Source of the DNA: Parabacteroides goldsteinii DSM 19448 = WAL 12034 | GTDB lineage: Bacteria > Bacteroidota > Bacteroidia > Bacteroidales > Tannerellaceae | DNA: 64,000 nt | Assembly (NCBI RefSeq): GCF_000969835.1 | Contig: NZ_KQ033914.1 | Coordinates: 78,110 to 142,109, forward strand | Reading direction: 5' to 3' | Shown here: one piece after another, positions 37,958 through 45,781 of the stretch | Layout of the letters: the number at the start of each line of letters is the position of its first letter | Position numbering within the stretch: position 1 is the first letter of the stretch | Made by a program: the position numbers and the translations under genes | The notes under the pieces: model-generated | Database searches by the model: none | Told to the model about the DNA's origin: nothing | Seen by the model: only the letters and a program-made list of their open reading frames with translations

Positions 37958-38527
37958 ATGATATTAGAGAACATTCTAATCAACGAAGTAGGTCTATCGT
38001 CCGATTTATATGGAAGGCTGATAGATACATGCGATAAAGTTTTTTTGAAGCGGAAAGACTATTTATTGCATCAGGGACAAATCTGTAGATTTATAGGCTT
38101 TGTGGAATCGGGAGTTTTACGCTCTTACATAGAAAAGGAAGGAGACGATTATATCAGTGACTTTTATTTTGAAGGTTCATTTATCACATCTTATAGAAGT
38201 TTTCTAACTAAAGAGGCAAGTGTAGGAAGCATACAGGCATTGGAAGACTCGGTTATATATTGTTTATCTAAAACTAATTATGACCAATTACTACAAGCCT
38301 CGAATGAGTGGTATAAATTGGGAAAATATATAGCAGACACTCTCTTTATTAAAAAATGCAGGAAAGAGACATCATTACTTATGGATAATGCTTTAGACAG
38401 ATATAAATTACTTCTACAAACTTATCCTAATATAGAACAACATGTATCACAATATCATATAGCATCATATCTTGGAATAAAACCTGAATCCTTGAGCCGT
38501 CTTAAATCTCTTAACATAGGTCAATGA
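37958..38527 (+). CDS. Crp/Fnr-family transcriptional regulator
   Basis: About 189 residues: a cyclic-nucleotide-binding-like beta-roll (FLKRKDYLLHQGQICRFIGFVESGVLRSYI, DYISDFYFEGSFITSYRSFL) and a C-terminal HTH (VSQYHIASYLGIKPESLSRLKSL). No cysteine cluster for iron-sulfur sensing. I place the start at 37958 after the -7 box. Confidence 0.85.
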   Translation: MILENILINEVGLSSDLYGRLIDTCDKVFLKRKDYLLHQGQICRFIGFVESGVLRSYIEKEGDDYISDFYFEGSFITSYRSFLTKEASVGSIQALEDSVIYCLSKTNYDQLLQASNEWYKLGKYIADTLFIKKCRKETSLLMDNALDRYKLLLQTYPNIEQHVSQYHIASYLGIKPESLSRLKSLNIGQ

Positions 38528-38547
38528 AATAAGCTCTTGCTCTGTCC

Positions 38548-38555
38548 TATCTTTG
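38548..38555 (+). promoter_or_regulatory. Promoter -7 box for the cupin lipoprotein
   Basis: TATCTTTG, 18 bp before the ATG at 38573. Confidence 0.55.
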
Positions 38556-38572
38556 CAGCAAACAAATCTATC

Positions 38573-38974
38573 ATGAATAAGATAGCAGTATTCATTGTAT
38601 TAATCATTTTAAATTGTTGCACAAGTATGGAAAAGAATAACGTAGCAAGAACCAATCTTCTTTCTATCCAATTGAAGGAAAAGCAAGGTTTATCAAAAGT
38701 CGAAATTAAAAGAGTCGTTATTCCGCAAAGTGGAAAGGCTGAGTATCATTTACATCCTTGCTCAGTTGTGGGGCATGTTGTTTCAGGTACTTTATCGTTC
38801 CAGGTTGAAGGAGAAAAAGCTCAATTGCTAACAGGTGGAGAAGCATTTTACGAACCTAAGAATAAGCCGATACTGCATTTTGATAATGCATCAGATTCCG
38901 AATCTTTAGTGTTCATTGCATACTATTTAATCGAAGAGTGTGAGGATTTAATAGTGTTATTACCTGAAAAGTAA
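38573..38974 (+). CDS. Cupin-domain lipoprotein
   Basis: About 133 residues: a short signal peptide with a lipobox-like LNCC (about residues 14-17), then one cupin domain (AEYHLHPCSVVGHVVSGTLSFQVEG, GEAFYEPKNKPILHFDN). Probably exported and lipid-anchored. It has its own promoter downstream of the Crp/Fnr gene, which may regulate it. Confidence 0.75.
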   Translation: MNKIAVFIVLIILNCCTSMEKNNVARTNLLSIQLKEKQGLSKVEIKRVVIPQSGKAEYHLHPCSVVGHVVSGTLSFQVEGEKAQLLTGGEAFYEPKNKPILHFDNASDSESLVFIAYYLIEECEDLIVLLPEK

Positions 38975-39022
38975 GCTCTCTTCGGATAATAATTGTTTAT
39001 TTTGCAATAAATACTCGTTATT

Positions 39023-39130
39023 ATGCCTGAAAGTATTTCGCAATTCTATAAAAGGATACAGCTTCGTCCTTCTCAACCGGATGCTATTTATTCTAAGGAG
39101 AAACCCTACTTTAATATTTTCTCCCGGTAA
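39023..39130 (+). pseudogene. N-terminal remnant of an AraC-like regulator
   Basis: A 35-residue frame (MPESISQFYKRIQL... YFNIFSR) that resembles the opening of Bacteroidota AraC regulators but ends at a stop at 39128-39130 with no HTH after it. The bases to 39265 contain a hairpin (about 39171-39212, TTCGGGAGG / CCTCCCCGAA) and nothing else I recognise. Confidence 0.35.
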
Positions 39131-39265
39131 TGTAATTTTGGAACAGTGGAATTCAGTTACAGAGTGTTTTATTCGGGAGGGAATTGAGCCTTAAAAAAAT
39201 CCTCCCCGAATTACACACCTTGAAACCGCAGAATTCGGTGTATTTTTCCTATTGGATATAAAAGG

Positions 39266-39300
39266 AAAACCCCTGAACTCGCTTTGAATTCAGGGGTTTG
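39266..39300. terminator. Terminator, probably the original one of tRNA-Phe
   Basis: AACCCCTGAA pairs with TTCAGGGGTT, followed by a T-rich stretch in both directions. On the minus strand it sits about 25 bp after the attL core, which is where the tRNA-Phe terminator would lie if the island were absent. Confidence 0.65.
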
Positions 39301-39322
39301 CTTCATTTTTCTTCTTTAATAA

Positions 39323-39335
39323 GTGGTGCCACCAG
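39323..39335. other. attL core of the island
   Basis: GTGGTGCCACCAG, an exact copy of the 3' end of tRNA-Phe at 59163-59175. After one mismatch AAT also matches. Together they bound an insert of about 19.8 kb with the integrase next to this end. Confidence 0.85.
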
Positions 39336-39452
39336 CAATATTAAAGTTAAATTATCATCAATCGGCTTAAATCGCAATCAATATTAATATGTTGATAATA
39401 AAGCATATTAAACTATTTTGAATTTAGTCGGATAGCAGGAAATTCAAGAAAG

Positions 39453-39490
39453 ATAGTGACTATTATAGTGACTATTCAGGAAAAGTCACT
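39453..39490. promoter_or_regulatory. Left arm-type integrase sites
   Basis: Two perfect tandem copies of ATAGTGACTATT (39453-39464 and 39465-39476) and a partial inverted copy (AAGTCACT, 39483-39490). The same 12-mer occurs at the other end of the island. Confidence 0.65.
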
Positions 39491-39497
39491 AACTTTG
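39490..39497 (+). promoter_or_regulatory. Integrase promoter -7 box
   Basis: TAACTTTG, touching the last arm-type repeat. Integrase bound to the arms could therefore repress its own gene. The ATG follows at 39536. Confidence 0.55.
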
Positions 39498-39535
39498 CAG
39501 TGTCAGATTCATAAGGGAATCAGACCTCGATTTAT

Positions 39536-40972
39536 ATGGCAAAATCTCTTTCCCGGTTCTTCATCCGCAAGCAGGACGAGAAGAACGAAATAGCCACTCT
39601 TTTCTTTAGGGTGCAGAACAAGAAACATAAGGTTGACACTCTCTTCTCGTCTCAGATCCGCGTAAATGTGGCTGAATGGAGAGAGGCGTTATCGTGTCCT
39701 GAAAAATGGATGCGTCACCAACGTGCGAATTTCAATCTGCATGATTCCCTCAACAGGATTGAGCTTGTTGTAAAGTCCGAGGTCGAAGGTATGTCTTTCG
39801 ACAAATCTCATGTCGAAGCGGAAATCCTTTCCATCGCCAATCCCAAGAAAGCAGAGGCAATAATGAAAGCCAAACGCGAGGAGGAAGAGCGTCAGCAAGA
39901 GGAACTGCGGATCAAGGCAGAGCAGGAACGACTGATAAAGGAAGGCATCGATGCTGAGCGTGCAAAAATATGGAATTTCCTTAACCGCTTCTGTGAAGAG
40001 ATAAAGAGCGGTGCCAGACTGAACGGACATAACAGATATGCACCGGGGACAGTCAAGGCATGGTTCAGTTTTCGGAAACTCTATGACATGTTCGACAAAA
40101 AGCACCGTTTCACATGGTATCAGGTTGACCGTGCTTTCGTCACCAAGTTCCTTGCTTTTATGGAGAAGAACGATTACATGGTATCGGCGCAGAACAAGTA
40201 TCTTGTCGATCTCCGCGCCATTGTCAATTACGCCTACCTTGACGGCATCCACAACAACGACCGCGCCATGCAATATTTCTCCAAGAAGAAAATCGAGGAT
40301 GGAGACAAGGCGATAGAAATTTACCTTACCGAAGCCGAGTTGCAGGCATTATACGAGATGCCATTGTCCGGCAAGCAGGATGAGGTGCGCGACATATTTC
40401 TTGTGGGTTGCTACACCTGCCAGCGAGTGAGCGATTACAATGACATCGACAAAAATTGTTTCACAACAACCGCAAAGGGAACGCCCGTCATACGACTCGT
40501 CCAGAAGAAAACGCGCAACGAGGTAAAGATTCCGATAATGAATCCCAACCTCAGGGCTATCTGTGAGAAATACGCCTACAATCTTCCTTCGGTGGTTGAT
40601 GTGATACTCAACCGTTACATAAAGGATATTCTGAGAAAGCTGTCTGAGACTATTCCGACACTCGGAAAGATGGTTACGACCAAGCTCACGATGAAGCAGA
40701 AAAAATTGGTAGAAGATGGCAAACTCGTTGTTGAGCGTAACGACAAAGGTGAGGTAGTGATGCCCCGTTATGCCTGTGTCACCACCCACACAGCTCGACG
40801 CAGTGGAATCACCAATATGTACCTCACCCACAAATACACCATCGTTCAGATGATGCACGTCAGCGGACATAAGACCCAAAAGACATTTATGGACTATATC
40901 AAGCTCTCATCTGATGAAATAGCCGATGAGATAGACGCCATCGCCAATCCGACAAAAGCGGATGTTTTCTGA
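39536..40972 (+). CDS. Tyrosine recombinase (island integrase)
   Basis: 478 residues in the style of Bacteroidota transposon integrases. It has an N-terminal arm-binding part, a SAM-like core-binding domain (about 165-260) and the catalytic domain with Arg in CYTCQRVSDYND, HxxR in THTARRSG, His in HVSGHKTQ and the nucleophile Tyr in FMDYIKLS. An insert of charged helices (about 100-150) precedes the core-binding domain. It would excise and integrate the element at tRNA-Phe. Confidence 0.95.
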   Translation: MAKSLSRFFIRKQDEKNEIATLFFRVQNKKHKVDTLFSSQIRVNVAEWREALSCPEKWMRHQRANFNLHDSLNRIELVVKSEVEGMSFDKSHVEAEILSIANPKKAEAIMKAKREEEERQQEELRIKAEQERLIKEGIDAERAKIWNFLNRFCEEIKSGARLNGHNRYAPGTVKAWFSFRKLYDMFDKKHRFTWYQVDRAFVTKFLAFMEKNDYMVSAQNKYLVDLRAIVNYAYLDGIHNNDRAMQYFSKKKIEDGDKAIEIYLTEAELQALYEMPLSGKQDEVRDIFLVGCYTCQRVSDYNDIDKNCFTTTAKGTPVIRLVQKKTRNEVKIPIMNPNLRAICEKYAYNLPSVVDVILNRYIKDILRKLSETIPTLGKMVTTKLTMKQKKLVEDGKLVVERNDKGEVVMPRYACVTTHTARRSGITNMYLTHKYTIVQMMHVSGHKTQKTFMDYIKLSSDEIADEIDAIANPTKADVF

Positions 40973-41026
40973 CACTTAAATCCTCACAGATAGCTTACTA
41001 TCCAAAATAAATTGTAATTTTGCTAT

Positions 41027-42043
41027 ATGAACGACCTTACAGCATCAAATATCGAGCGGCAAAACGTGTTGAACAACCGCTATGCTCTCCAGACCATCCA
41101 AGAAAACTTGGCTGTCGATGGCCTGCGGTATCACGATGAACTGCTATTTACCACGAAGATGGTTGCAGATTTCTATGGTGTTGATGAACGAACGATTAAA
41201 CGTTATATACAAGATCATGGTGACGAACTTCGTGCTAATGGATATTTTTTAAGTCAAGGTAAAGAGCTGAAAGATATTAAGATACAAATTGGTGATGACA
41301 TAAATGTCCCTACCAAAACGACCATTATGTCGTTCTTTACATTCCGGGCATTCCTGAACATCGGAATGCTTCTCACGGAGAGCGAAAGGGCCAAACAACT
41401 CCGCACTCGCATACTTGATATTGTAATTGCAACAATCAACGGTCGTGCCGGAGGTGGCACCAAGTATATCAACTGGCGTGACCGTGATTATCTTCCAACA
41501 GCGATAAAGAGCGAGAATTATCGCAAGAACTTCACTCAAGCTGTCGGCAAGTATGTGGATGGGCTTCCCACCTATAAGTACGAGCAGATAACCGACTTGA
41601 TATATAAAGCAGTGTTCCGGGAAAATGCAAAGGAATATCGCGTTGTCCTTCGTCTGCAAAACGAGGAGAACGTGCGTCACACGCTCTATGCCGAAGTTCT
41701 ACTATGCATATCCTCATTTGAGAATGGCGTGGCTCATCAGATAGAGAAGCGATATTCTGAGAACGGGAACAAATTGTTGACCATCGAAGAGGTAAAGGCA
41801 ATCATTGATGATTTGGCTGCTGCTCCTATGATGGAGCCGTTCATCAATGATGCAAGATCGAAGATGGCATCTCGTGATGTTGCGTTCCGCGATGCTTGGC
41901 ACGTAAATCTGGCAGAGTACCTTCGTGCGGTTACTCCCGACGAGTTCGACAAGTTTATAGGCGATGCGTCGATAGACTTCGACAATATTCTTGAAGCCAA
42001 CCGCGAAGTCCTAAAACGTCTAAAGCAAGCCGAGGATGAATGA
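41027..42043 (+). CDS. DNA-binding protein, probable antitoxin partner of Doc
   Basis: 338 residues. The N-terminal part resembles a RhuM-type virulence/KilA-N-like DNA-binding protein (LLFTTKMVADFYGVDERTIKRYIQDH, an HTH), followed by MSFFTFRAFLNIGMLLTESERAKQLRTRILD. The C-terminal half is helical. It overlaps the Doc toxin gene by 8 bp, which suggests coupling. A TAATTTTG box at 41015-41022 ends only 5 bp before the ATG, so a leaderless message is possible. Confidence 0.7.
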   Translation: MNDLTASNIERQNVLNNRYALQTIQENLAVDGLRYHDELLFTTKMVADFYGVDERTIKRYIQDHGDELRANGYFLSQGKELKDIKIQIGDDINVPTKTTIMSFFTFRAFLNIGMLLTESERAKQLRTRILDIVIATINGRAGGGTKYINWRDRDYLPTAIKSENYRKNFTQAVGKYVDGLPTYKYEQITDLIYKAVFRENAKEYRVVLRLQNEENVRHTLYAEVLLCISSFENGVAHQIEKRYSENGNKLLTIEEVKAIIDDLAAAPMMEPFINDARSKMASRDVAFRDAWHVNLAEYLRAVTPDEFDKFIGDASIDFDNILEANREVLKRLKQAEDE

Positions 42044-42497
42044 GGGACTGAAATACATCGACTACGATGAGGCGTTGGTGGTTTACAGCAAGACTGTGGC
42101 AGCCAGCGGTGGCGGTCTGCAAGGCGTAAAGGATGAAGGAGGAATCCGCAAGGTACTTGATTTCGTGCAGAACGACCTGTATTATCCGACATTCGTAGAA
42201 AAGCTGACATATCTTGTCTTCGGCTTATGCACTGGGCATTATTTCGAAGACTCTAACAAGCGAGTGGCATTGACAATCGGTGTATGGTTTCTCGTGCATA
42301 ACGGCTACTATTGGCACGCCTACAACTTTATGCAGTGCATGGAGGCAATCATTTACCACGTTGCCGCCGGACGCATTGACAAAGACCTGCTCCAACGCAT
42401 CATCACCTGTTACATGGCAAACGAGGACTACCCCGAATCCCTCAAACTCGAAATAATCCACGCTATTGAGAATAAAGGAATAGGTATTAATGAATAA
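42036..42497 (+). CDS. Doc/Fic-family toxin
   Basis: 153 residues of the death-on-curing group. The Fic motif reads HYFEDSNKR (residues 68-76), with the catalytic His and the Asn-Lys-Arg seen in Doc, which phosphorylates EF-Tu rather than AMPylating. Whether this protein does so is inference. Paired with the upstream DNA-binding protein, it may stabilise the island or respond to phage. Confidence 0.85.
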   Translation: MNEGLKYIDYDEALVVYSKTVAASGGGLQGVKDEGGIRKVLDFVQNDLYYPTFVEKLTYLVFGLCTGHYFEDSNKRVALTIGVWFLVHNGYYWHAYNFMQCMEAIIYHVAAGRIDKDLLQRIITCYMANEDYPESLKLEIIHAIENKGIGINE

Positions 42498-42505
42498 ATT
42501 GTATC

Positions 42506-43498
42506 ATGAACAGTTTTTGGACATCTCCAACATTTAATCTTCTTTCGATATTAGTTACAATCGTTGCGATTGTATTTATCGGATTGAAATATGGGACATC
42601 GCTTAAAGATAAACGGTTGCATTTAGGTTATATATGCGGTGTTTGTATATTTCTTATTGTTGAGCTCGCAACGTATATATGCATACAAAGTGACCACTCG
42701 GCAGATATCGTATCATACATTTCCTTTGCTTCAACTCTTTCGTCATTAATCCTTTCCGTAGTCGCAATAATTTATGCAATCGTGTCTAACAATAAAGGTG
42801 AAGTACAATATGGCAAGATTGACACCGCATCTTCAAAAATAACCGACTCCCTTTCTGAATTTTCAAAAAAATCAGATGAATTGACGCAAGGTCTATCAGA
42901 TGTTTTAGATCGCCTATCTGAAGTTAGAAGTATTTCAATTGAGACGCGAGAACAGGTTAGCAGAATGAATAGTGATGAATTTAGAAATCCGAAGGATTCA
43001 CAATCAAACATCACACAGAATCTTCCACAATCATCAACAACTACTGATAATGTAAATAGCGAAAAGTCAGAGTCTGCAGAACACAATGATGAAAATATAG
43101 ATGAGAAAATAAATAAAGCTTCTCAAGATACGATTGATAGAGTTGTCTTTAATTTTGTGAATGCCGGATCCTTTATTGGAAATCTCGCATTATTGGCGTG
43201 TATATATTCTCATGACACAAACAAACCATTTAATGCTTCGGATATCTTTCCTCCATCAAATCAAGATTATGAGATGTATATTTTTGGTTATATAATAGCT
43301 TCTTCTGCCTTAGGTGTTGTTTATGCTCAAAATATAAATGGAAGATTTCAAGTGATAAATTATTATGCCCTTATAAAACTCATATTAGAGCGAAATATTC
43401 AAGCCTATTTAACTCGCCCAAATGATCCGGCGCAACCTTACAATAAGGAAGCTTACGATTTTATGCGAAGCTATTTTGGTTTGGCAGAAAACAAGTAG
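42506..43498 (+). CDS. Unknown membrane protein with coiled coil
   Basis: 330 residues: three N-terminal hydrophobic segments (about 9-28, 40-60 and 72-92), a long soluble coiled region (KITDSLSEFSKKSDELTQGLSDVLDRLSEV), then one or two C-terminal hydrophobic segments (about 217-232 and 255-272). Begins 8 bp after the Doc stop, so it may be the third gene of that module. No family recognised; the membrane-plus-coil plan is common among defence effectors, but that is only inference. Confidence 0.6.
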   Translation: MNSFWTSPTFNLLSILVTIVAIVFIGLKYGTSLKDKRLHLGYICGVCIFLIVELATYICIQSDHSADIVSYISFASTLSSLILSVVAIIYAIVSNNKGEVQYGKIDTASSKITDSLSEFSKKSDELTQGLSDVLDRLSEVRSISIETREQVSRMNSDEFRNPKDSQSNITQNLPQSSTTTDNVNSEKSESAEHNDENIDEKINKASQDTIDRVVFNFVNAGSFIGNLALLACIYSHDTNKPFNASDIFPPSNQDYEMYIFGYIIASSALGVVYAQNINGRFQVINYYALIKLILERNIQAYLTRPNDPAQPYNKEAYDFMRSYFGLAENK

Positions 43499-43543
43499 GA
43501 TATTTTTTATTTACCGAATCTTATCTAAATTCACTGCAATACA

Positions 43544-43589
43544 AAAGAATCTGTATACTCCTTTACCATCACAAGCATACAGATTCTTT
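43544..43589. terminator. Bidirectional terminator
   Basis: AAAGAATCTGTAT (43544-43556) and its perfect complement (43577-43589) across a 20-base loop. It lies between the membrane gene and the integrase remnant. Confidence 0.75.
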
Positions 43590-43595
43590 CTAATT

Positions 43596-43781
43596 TTACC
43601 AAGTAATCACTTTATCAACGATTTCTTGTTGCTCGGTAGAGCTGCGGTGCAGGTAGATGCGTGTGGTTTCGATGCTTTCGTGTTCCATAAGGTCGGCAAG
43701 GAGAGAGATGTTGTTGAACTTTTCGAGAAAGTTCTTGGTGAAGTGATGTCGCAATGATAGATGTTCCGGAGCATCCACATT
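43596..43781 (-). pseudogene. C-terminal fragment of a second tyrosine integrase
   Basis: Only the last ~60 residues remain: SLRHHFTKNFLEK with the HxxF-type catalytic His, then LLADLMEHESIETTRIYLHR with His and the nucleophile Tyr, ending IVDKVITW. From memory this end matches Tn1549-like Firmicutes integrases, not Bacteroidota ones. The frame upstream (to 43874) is unrelated. Confidence 0.65.
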
Positions 43782-43990
43782 AGAAAATTCAATCCAGACT
43801 TCCAACGGAATGGGAATCAGATTAGACAATCCTAGGACTGAGAAGAAGATCGAATTCGTATCGAATTTTATCATCCATTAAGGCTGATGCAGAAAAAGCA
43901 TGGCGGAAAATGTCGCCTCAATCCAAAGGAGAGAGAGGCTGATGAATTTCTAACGACACACTTATTTCTCCTTAAAAATGGCAAATTGTG

Positions 43991-44158
43991 ATGTCTGCCA
44001 AACCATACAGTCTTTCCCCTCATGTCGTGATTCATACAATCGCTAAAGAAGCAGAGAAAAACGGCATAAGTGCATTAATCGCAGTAGCCCGCTACAAGCA
44101 CGAAACTCGCTGCTACAACATTCGTGGCTATCGGTCACCTAAAATTACAGGGTTATAA
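43991..44158 (+). CDS. Small hypothetical protein (possible)
   Basis: 55 residues starting MSAKPYSLSPHVVIHTIAKEA, basic and short. No recognised family. It may be a remnant of the same foreign DNA as the integrase fragment. Confidence 0.35.
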   Translation: MSAKPYSLSPHVVIHTIAKEAEKNGISALIAVARYKHETRCYNIRGYRSPKITGL

Positions 44159-44160
44159 AA

Positions 44161-44296
44161 CTGCGACAAGCTGTCGCAGATATAATAAGCGATTTAAGAA
44201 ATTCAAAAGAGGGTGAATTCTAAGTCCTCTCCAAACAATATCTATAAAATCTTACCCAAGTTTACGAACATTAACGTATCCTTGGGTAAGTTCGTA
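44161..44296. repeat. Hairpins beside the IS110 element
   Basis: CTGCGACA/TGTCGCAG (44161-44179) and CTTACCCAAG/CTTGGGTAAG (44251-44290). In the loop of the second, TACGAAC (about 44263-44269) can also pair with GTTCGTA just beyond it (44290-44296), giving a possible pseudoknot. Confidence 0.5.
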
Positions 44297-44373
44297 TATA
44301 GACATAATTACTCTTCAGAAGTGTATAGCTACTTCCTAAATCTAAGATGTTTTCGAAATTAAGGGCCTTTTTA

Positions 44374-45369
44374 TTATACGACTAATGTTACAAATGGAGT
44401 CTGTCTTCGTATCACAGCAAAAGACCTTGCTATGATTTTGGCTCTTACAGCATTGATTACAGATGCTTTATGTTTCCCCTCCGCTATTTTCCTTTTATAA
44501 TATGCTTTCATCTGCGGATCCCAAGAGATGGCAGTAATAGCTGCCCGGGTAAGGTACACTTTTACTTCTTTGTTAGCCAATGGAGAAGTCTGCGTTTTTC
44601 CCCGTATGGAAATACCTGAAGTATGTTCAAAGGGAGCAACCCCGCAATAACAAGCAAACTTCCTTGGGTTGTCAAATCTTTGAAAATTGTTAGTAACACA
44701 CAGTAATACAATGGCATTGATTATCCCTACACCTTTTATACTTCTTAATAACAAGTAGTTTGTGCAAAGAGAACAACTAGCGGCTATTAGTTGCTCCATA
44801 GCCTCTTCCACCTGCAGGATCTTTTCTTTTATCGACTTGAGCTGCTCTTCCAAAAAAGAAATGGAGTCTGTCACATCAGCCAACTTGGCCATCTGGGAGA
44901 ATGTTTCCAATAACTTTATGCTTGATACTTTTTGCTTGACCAAATTGTCACGTATAATAATCCATCCCCGCAGTCTCACCAAGTCTTTGTCAGGCAATTT
45001 GTATAACTCTAGTTTTCGATAGTGTAATACCGCATAGTTCGCTATTCTTTTAGCGTCAATGCGGTCATTTTTGCCTCGTTGCAAGCCTATGGACTTCTTG
45101 ATGGTCAACGGGCAAACCAAAGCTAGGGAAAAACCCATAGAGGCACTGGAAACAGATAACTCTGTGACATAACTTCCCATGTTTTCAGCACAGAACAAGA
45201 GTTTGGATAAAGAGAGATGATAACCTGCTATCCAATCTAATAAAGATTGGATCCCTTCTGAAGTGTTATCAAAAGACTTGTGAGACAACTCTTTTTCGTC
45301 CGCAGACATTAAGGATGCATCGAAAGTTTTTTTCCCTACATCAAGACCTACAAAATGAGAATAATTCAT
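44374..45369 (-). CDS. IS110-family transposase
   Basis: 331 residues with the N-terminal DEDD RuvC-like domain (HFVGLDVGKKTFDASL, then GKNDRIDAKRIANYAVLHY) and the C-terminal transposase_20 domain with LLLRSIKGVGIINAIVLLC and CGVAPFEHTSGISIRG, which contains the family's catalytic Ser. The gene is full length and looks intact. IS110 elements lack terminal inverted repeats and choose targets with a structured bridge RNA. Confidence 0.93.
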   Translation of the reverse strand: MNYSHFVGLDVGKKTFDASLMSADEKELSHKSFDNTSEGIQSLLDWIAGYHLSLSKLLFCAENMGSYVTELSVSSASMGFSLALVCPLTIKKSIGLQRGKNDRIDAKRIANYAVLHYRKLELYKLPDKDLVRLRGWIIIRDNLVKQKVSSIKLLETFSQMAKLADVTDSISFLEEQLKSIKEKILQVEEAMEQLIAASCSLCTNYLLLRSIKGVGIINAIVLLCVTNNFQRFDNPRKFACYCGVAPFEHTSGISIRGKTQTSPLANKEVKVYLTRAAITAISWDPQMKAYYKRKIAEGKHKASVINAVRAKIIARSFAVIRRQTPFVTLVV

Positions 45370-45371
45370 AA

Positions 45372-45505
45372 CTTTGTATTTACAGTATTAAACATGAAGG
45401 AGAAACAGCTAATACATTTATTAGGTCGTGAGCCTACAATTCTAACTGGCTAGGTTCTCCAATTAAGAGAGTTGCAGTCTGATTCAGCCCATAGTCATTT
45501 AAGAC
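45372..45505 (-). ncRNA. Candidate bridge RNA (seekRNA) of the IS110 element
   Basis: On the minus strand the leader folds well: GGAGAA/TTCTCC (45455-45460 with 45399-45404) encloses TAGG/CCTA and CTAATA/TATTAG (45409-45424). A minus-strand TAACTTTG box (45512-45519) would start a transcript near 45505. An 11 bp inverted repeat (45468-45478, 45524-45534) flanks the promoter. The position upstream of the transposase fits the IS110 group. Confidence 0.5.
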
Positions 45506-45619
45506 TAGTGTCAAAGTTAGTTCACTGCAACTCTTCTTTTCAAATATACACTTATATTTTTATTAGGATATTTAATACTGCAAATGTAAATGTGTCAAAA
45601 CTCCTTTTTTGAAAAAATC

Positions 45620-45649
45620 ACCCCTGCTACAGCTATCTGTGACAGGGGT
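45620..45649 (-). terminator. Terminator of the helicase operon
   Basis: ACCCCTG pairs with CAGGGGT. On the minus strand six T follow (45611-45618). It lies 133 bp past the last operon gene; the bases between show nothing further. Confidence 0.7.
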
Positions 45650-45781
45650 AAATCTTTCTATTTGGGTATTAATTTGTGCATCTTAACTATATTGAATAGG
45701 CTCCAGTATAATGACTAGATGCTTTTTTATCCTATGTGGCAACAGACGTATAAAGGTTAACAACCCCTATAAATAGATGCT

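Larger units (their letters stand above)
44374..45534 (-). mobile_element. IS110-family insertion sequence (ends approximate)
   Basis: Includes the transposase and its structured non-coding leader (45372-45534). Exact ends cannot be set because the family leaves no terminal inverted repeats or target duplications. It sits beside an integrase remnant, between the toxin module and the helicase operon. Confidence 0.6.

Noticed and set aside
42081..42497. A canonical AMPylating Fic protein
   Set aside because: The motif ends SNKR rather than GNGR, which fits Doc-type enzymes instead.
43422..43757. Plus-strand frame of 111 residues
   Set aside because: It runs antisense through the integrase remnant and across the terminator; the minus-strand frame has clear integrase motifs.
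45468..45534. Terminal inverted repeats of the IS110 element
   Set aside because: Both arms lie on the same side of the transposase, so they form a local hairpin and not element ends.
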